A stretch of 39,261 bases of DNA from Caryophanales bacterium (lineage in GTDB: Bacteria; Bacillota_I; Bacilli_A; RF39; UBA660): the NCBI GenBank assembly GCA_016282415.1, contig JAEEKO010000073.1, positions 1 to 39,261 on the forward strand, read 5' to 3'. The position numbers and the translations under genes are program-made. The notes under the pieces are model-generated. The model did not search any database. It was given only the letters and a program-made list of their open reading frames with translations, and was not told the origin of the DNA. Positions 35,319-39,261 of the stretch are shown here, in pieces; position 1 is the first letter of the stretch, and every line of letters begins with the position of its first letter.

Positions 35319-35942
35319 GTGATTAAACGACTTATATTTGATCTAGATAACACGCTTATAAAGTGGAAACCAGAGTATTTAAATGCCTTAAATCGGGCTT
35401 TAACTGAAAACAATTATCATATTGATCCTAATATTATTAATGAGTTGTTTCATTCTTATGAAGAAAACTATAATTATTATGATCAAGAAGTACTATTAAA
35501 TTATATTAATAGTAAGTTAGATGATGAAATAACGCCGAAAGTATTAGATGATTTTTTAGAATATATTGGTTATATGAGTGATTCTGATCAAGAAGTAATT
35601 GATACTTTAGAATACTTAAAAGATAAATATGAAATGGTGGTATTAACTAGATGGTTTGGTAAACCTCAAAGTAAACGATTAGAAACCGCCGGAATCTTAA
35701 ATTACTTCCAAGAAGTAGTTGGTGGTGATGAGATTATGAAGCCGCATCCTGATGCTTTTAAACTAGCAATGGGCGGTAGAAAACCAAGTGAATGTGTTGT
35801 AATTGGTGATACTTATGATGTTGATTTAATTCCAGCACAAAATTTAGGAATTAAACCCATCTTTGCTAACTTTAAAGATTTAAATAATCCCAATAATTAT
35901 CAAACCATAAAATCATTTAAAGAATTAAAAGATATTTTATAG
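35319..35942 (+). CDS. HAD-superfamily hydrolase
   Basis: LIFDLDNTLIKW, VVLTRW, KPHPDAFKLAM, VVIGDTYDVDLIPAQNLGIKPIF; GTG start behind GGTGAT. Confidence 0.9.
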   Translation: MIKRLIFDLDNTLIKWKPEYLNALNRALTENNYHIDPNIINELFHSYEENYNYYDQEVLLNYINSKLDDEITPKVLDDFLEYIGYMSDSDQEVIDTLEYLKDKYEMVVLTRWFGKPQSKRLETAGILNYFQEVVGGDEIMKPHPDAFKLAMGGRKPSECVVIGDTYDVDLIPAQNLGIKPIFANFKDLNNPNNYQTIKSFKELKDIL

Positions 35943-35957
35943 AAAGAAGGAATAAAG

Positions 35958-37178
35958 ATGAAATGTTTTGAAGATTTAGAGTGGAGAGGACTTATTAAAG
36001 ATATTTCGAGTCCAGAACTTGCTGATAAATTAAATAATGAACAATTAACTTTTTATATTGGAACTGATCCAACTGCTGATTCAATGCATATTGGACATTT
36101 TTCATCATTCTTAATTGCAACTCGTCTTGCGAAGTATGGCCATAAACCAATTTTATTAATTGGAGGTGCTACTGGTTTAATTGGAGATCCTAAACCAACT
36201 GCTGAGCGTAAGATGATTACGAAAGAAGAAGTTGAAAAGAACGTTCTTGGATTAACTAATCAAGCCAAGAAAATCTTTGGCTTTGAAGTTGTTAATAATT
36301 ATGATTGGATTTCTAAAATTAACACTATTGATTTCCTAAGAGATTATGGTAAATATATTAATGTTAATTATATGTTAGATAAAGATATTATTAATCGTCG
36401 TTTAGATACTGGTATTACGTTCTGTGAATTTGCATATACTATTTTACAAGGTTTAGATTTCTTAGAATTAAACAAAACGCATGGCGTTACCTTAGAAGTT
36501 GCTGGTTCTGATCAATGGGGTAATATTACTACTGGAATTGAACTTGCTCGTAAAAAAGATAATATTGAGTTATACGGATTAACAATGCCACTTGTTCTTG
36601 ATAGTAACGGGGTTAAATTTGGTAAGACGGAAGGTAATGCATTATGGCTAGATATTAATAAAACTTCAAGCTATGAATTATATCAATATTTAATTAATAC
36701 TGCTGATAGTTGCGTTATTGATTACTTAAAGAAATTAACTTTCTTAACCAAAGAAGAAATTGAAGCAATTGAAAAGCAACATAATGAAGCTCCAGAATTA
36801 AGATTAGCACAAAAGAAATTAGCAGAAGAAGTAATTACATTCTTACATGGTAGTGATGAATTCAATCATGCTTTAGAAGTATCACAAGCTTTATTTAGTG
36901 ATAAGATTACTACATTAACTAGTAAAGATATTAAATCTTCATTTAATGGAGTTCCAACCTTTAAAGTAGAGAATATTAATATTGTTGATTTATTAGTTAA
37001 TAATGGTATTTGTTCTTCTAAAAGAGAAGCTCGTGAATTTATTAATAATAATGCTATTTCGATTAATAACACAAAGATTAATGATGAAAACTTAGTTATT
37101 AATGATAGCATGTTAATTGATAATGAAGTAATGGTATTAAAGAAGGGTAAGAAGAATATTTATCTAGGTATTAAATAG
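35958..37178 (+). CDS. tyrS: Tyrosyl-tRNA synthetase
   Basis: YIGTDPTADSMHIGHF (HIGH), GGATGLIGDP, GSDQWGNITTG, KFGKT (KMSKS-equivalent), C-terminal S4 domain. Confidence 0.95.
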   Translation: MKCFEDLEWRGLIKDISSPELADKLNNEQLTFYIGTDPTADSMHIGHFSSFLIATRLAKYGHKPILLIGGATGLIGDPKPTAERKMITKEEVEKNVLGLTNQAKKIFGFEVVNNYDWISKINTIDFLRDYGKYINVNYMLDKDIINRRLDTGITFCEFAYTILQGLDFLELNKTHGVTLEVAGSDQWGNITTGIELARKKDNIELYGLTMPLVLDSNGVKFGKTEGNALWLDINKTSSYELYQYLINTADSCVIDYLKKLTFLTKEEIEAIEKQHNEAPELRLAQKKLAEEVITFLHGSDEFNHALEVSQALFSDKITTLTSKDIKSSFNGVPTFKVENINIVDLLVNNGICSSKREAREFINNNAISINNTKINDENLVINDSMLIDNEVMVLKKGKKNIYLGIK

Positions 37179-37211
37179 GACTTTAATCTTGCGATTAAAG
37201 CTCTTTTTTTG
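37178..37211 (+). terminator. Intrinsic terminator after tyrS
   Basis: CTTTAATC-ttgc-GATTAAAG, T-run. Confidence 0.8.
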
Positions 37212-37238
37212 TATAATGATAATAGGTGAGTGTAGGTT

Positions 37239-38234
37239 ATGAAAAAGCATGTTTCGCTATTATCATTAATCCTTAGTTTAGTAATCATAGTAGTTAGTAT
37301 AACCTATGCTTTTTATACTGGTGAATTGTTTAAGAGTGGTACGAGTTCTGCTGATTTAGAAACCAAGACGATGACTTTAGCATTTACGGATGGTCCAGGT
37401 ATTAATATATCGGATATTCTTCCGGGACAAAGTGTTATTAAAACTTTCACTGTTCAAAATACGGGTACTACTAGTCAAACTTATTATTTGTTATTTGATA
37501 ATGTTACTAATGAATTATCGCGTAAAGAAGATATGGTTTATACATTATCTTCAACGGGTGGTGGGGCAAGTGTTAATGTTGAAACGCAATTACCATCGTA
37601 TAAGAGTAGTTTTACCGGTAATGTAACTATTGCACCAAACACGACGCATACTTATCAATTAACAATTACTTATAAGAATCGTAATTTTGATCAAGCGGTT
37701 GACATGAATAAAATAGTTTCCGCGACTATTCAATTAAGTTTAATTAATTATGATGGTAGTCTTGAATTTGATGAAGAGTTATTAAATCAAGGACATTTCT
37801 ATCATGGTACCCATTCATTTATTAGTGATAACAATGAAAATGTTATTGGTTTCCAATTAGTTGGTGCATCGGAATCAGGTTTCGATGGAGATACTTATCA
37901 TGCGTATGACCCTGGATTATTTATTCGTTATGAAATTGAACTTGACTTAACTGGTTACACGACTTTAAGTTATAAAGTGCGCCGTATTGCGGAGCATGGT
38001 AGTTCAACGGTCTTTATTCGCCCTGCTAATGTTAATATGAGTGCAGTAACCAGTGCTGATAAATATAGTCATATCTACTGTGCGGATTTAGCATTAAATA
38101 CCTGGTATAACGAAACCATTGATGTTACGGCTTTAAACGGAAGCTATGTTATTTCCTTTGTTGGTGGATACTATGATTATACTGGTGATCCTGCTTCTGC
38201 TACTGAGTATTCGGATATTGTATTAAGTAGGTAA
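37239..38234 (+). CDS. TasA/CalY-like secreted protein with extra C-terminal beta domain
   Basis: SipW-type leader LSLILSLVIIVVSITYAFYTGELF; FTVQNTGTTSQTYYLLFDNV and ITYKNRNFDQAVDMNK; C-terminal jelly-roll-like region. Confidence 0.65.
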   Translation: MKKHVSLLSLILSLVIIVVSITYAFYTGELFKSGTSSADLETKTMTLAFTDGPGINISDILPGQSVIKTFTVQNTGTTSQTYYLLFDNVTNELSRKEDMVYTLSSTGGGASVNVETQLPSYKSSFTGNVTIAPNTTHTYQLTITYKNRNFDQAVDMNKIVSATIQLSLINYDGSLEFDEELLNQGHFYHGTHSFISDNNENVIGFQLVGASESGFDGDTYHAYDPGLFIRYEIELDLTGYTTLSYKVRRIAEHGSSTVFIRPANVNMSAVTSADKYSHIYCADLALNTWYNETIDVTALNGSYVISFVGGYYDYTGDPASATEYSDIVLSR

Positions 38235-38250
38235 TAAATATAGACATTAT

Positions 38251-38288
38251 AAAACTCCTTTCATAAATTATGGTGAAAGGAGTTTTTA
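38251..38288 (+). promoter_or_regulatory. Perfect 13-bp terminator-like hairpin containing the next ORF's Shine-Dalgarno
   Basis: AAAACTCCTTTCA (38251-38263) pairs with TGAAAGGAGTTTT (38274-38286); SD AAAGGAG 38276-38282; ATG 38290. Confidence 0.8.
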
Positions 38289-38289
38289 T

Positions 38290-38487
38290 ATGAATTATTA
38301 CAATAATGGTGACAATCGTTTTTTATTTCCCTTTTTAGTGGGAGCAGTAACGGGTGGAGCGGCGATTGGTTTAACAAGACCACGTCCAATTGTTAGTATG
38401 CCGGTCAACCCAGTGCCTTACTATAATGCTTCCCCTTATAACCCTGGTTATTCTTACGGTTATAATTATTATTACCGTCCTTACTAA
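38290..38487 (+). CDS. Small Tyr/Pro-rich protein (coat-like)
   Basis: MNYYNNGDNRFLFPFLVGAVTGGAAIGLTRPRP...YNPGYSYGYNYYYRPY; strong SD. Confidence 0.65.
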   Translation: MNYYNNGDNRFLFPFLVGAVTGGAAIGLTRPRPIVSMPVNPVPYYNASPYNPGYSYGYNYYYRPY

Positions 38488-39261
38488 AAAGGATGGCAAA
38501 CATCATAAAATAAATAATGATATTACTACCACCATAACTTAAAAATGGTAGGGGAATTCCCATAATTGGGAGAATACCTAAATTAAAGCCAAGATTATAG
38601 ATGACTTGGAATAGAAAGATTGTTAATAAACTATTTTTGATTAAATGCTTTTTATTAATTAAGAATAGGGTTATTAAAAAATAATTGATGATCAAAATAA
38701 ACCCAGTAATAAATCCTAAATTGCCAACGGTAAACGCAAAGATAAAATCGGTTGGAGCTTCAGGAATATATAATATAGGATTAGTAACCATAATATTAAA
38801 TGGTCGAGAAGAACCAATAGCGGTTAAGGCATTATCAATTTGGTAACCATTTTTAAGATTAATAATGCGGTTTAAGCGATAGGTAAAAGTACTACCAAGA
38901 ATTCTAATTAAATATGCAGGTTGATAAATAATTAAGAAAGCAAATATTCCGAGGCATATTAAAAGCATTATTAGAATAGTTATTTTAATTGTCTTTTTAA
39001 TGTTTTTACTAAAGATTACACTTAATAAAATTAACCCATAAATGATTATGGCTCCAGTATCGGGTTCTAAAAAAACTAGGATGGAGGGAACCAGCGTTAA
39101 TATAACTAATCTTAATAAATAGATAACTTCGGATTTATTATTAATATAGTTTAAATAAAGAATTAAACTTAATTTCATTATCTCACTAGGTTGAATTTTA
39201 AAAATACCAATTTTAAACCAAGCACTACTACCATTAGTATTAGTACCAATAAATAATACTA
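38405..39261 (-). CDS. SEDS family protein (RodA/FtsW), N-terminus beyond window
   Basis: Frame stays open to window end (IGTNTNGSSAWFKIGIFKIQPSEIMK); LEPDTGAIIIYGLI and PLPFLSYGGSNIIIYF motifs. Confidence 0.92.
   Translation of the reverse strand, partial: VLFIGTNTNGSSAWFKIGIFKIQPSEIMKLSLILYLNYINNKSEVIYLLRLVILTLVPSILVFLEPDTGAIIIYGLILLSVIFSKNIKKTIKITILIMLLICLGIFAFLIIYQPAYLIRILGSTFTYRLNRIINLKNGYQIDNALTAIGSSRPFNIMVTNPILYIPEAPTDFIFAFTVGNLGFITGFILIINYFLITLFLINKKHLIKNSLLTIFLFQVIYNLGFNLGILPIMGIPLPFLSYGGSNIIIYFMMFAILFSKDGNNNYNRKNNQGYKGKHYSKALG

Noticed and set aside
36866-37626. ORFs 36866-37111 (-) and 37390-37626 (+)
   Set aside because: Inside tyrS and the TasA-like gene in other frames; no start context or family signal.
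1-39261. Mycoplasma-type genetic code (TGA = Trp)
   Set aside because: Several CDS end in TGA (1109, 10823, 11320) and Trp is TGG in conserved proteins.
1-39261. CRISPR array, tRNA/rRNA genes, transposases or prophage
   Set aside because: No regularly spaced repeats, cloverleaf, rRNA, transposase or phage structural signature recognised by eye; a tRNAscan/Infernal run would be decisive.

Overview
AT-rich, standard-code Firmicutes/Bacilli-type chromosomal window; TGA is used as a stop (ends at 1109, 10823, 11320). It carries many housekeeping genes (leuS 3' part, trmB, lspA, rluD-type, lexA, parE-parC, nfo, a class B PBP, rpmG, efp, tyrS, a RodA/FtsW end) and several sporulation-type genes (Cse60, spoIIGA-sigE, sigG, YlmC/YmxH, SirA-like, YlbD/YlbE-like, coat-like small proteins). 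The main accessory content is a set of five type IV pilin-like proteins with class-III GFTLVELL signals on both sides of parE-parC-ylbDE. Two carry large Gly-rich heads resembling the ALK/LTK-type Gly-rich domain, one is a 1030-aa InlB-repeat-type giant, and one has its pilin signal about 95 residues inside the ORF behind another TM segment. No pilus assembly machinery is visible here. Other points worth following up: a T-box leader with a very short Stem I ahead of HAD-tyrS; three genes (sigG, ylbD-like, a coat-like ORF) whose Shine-Dalgarno lies inside the 3' arm of a terminator-like hairpin; a 13-mer AAAAGTGTCAAAT shared by the lexA/sORF, parE and orf34082 upstream regions; an untracked 49-codon membrane ORF divergent from lexA in the YneA position; and a recurrent promoter-SD layout with very short predicted leaders. 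All functional calls come from reading the sequence without database searches.
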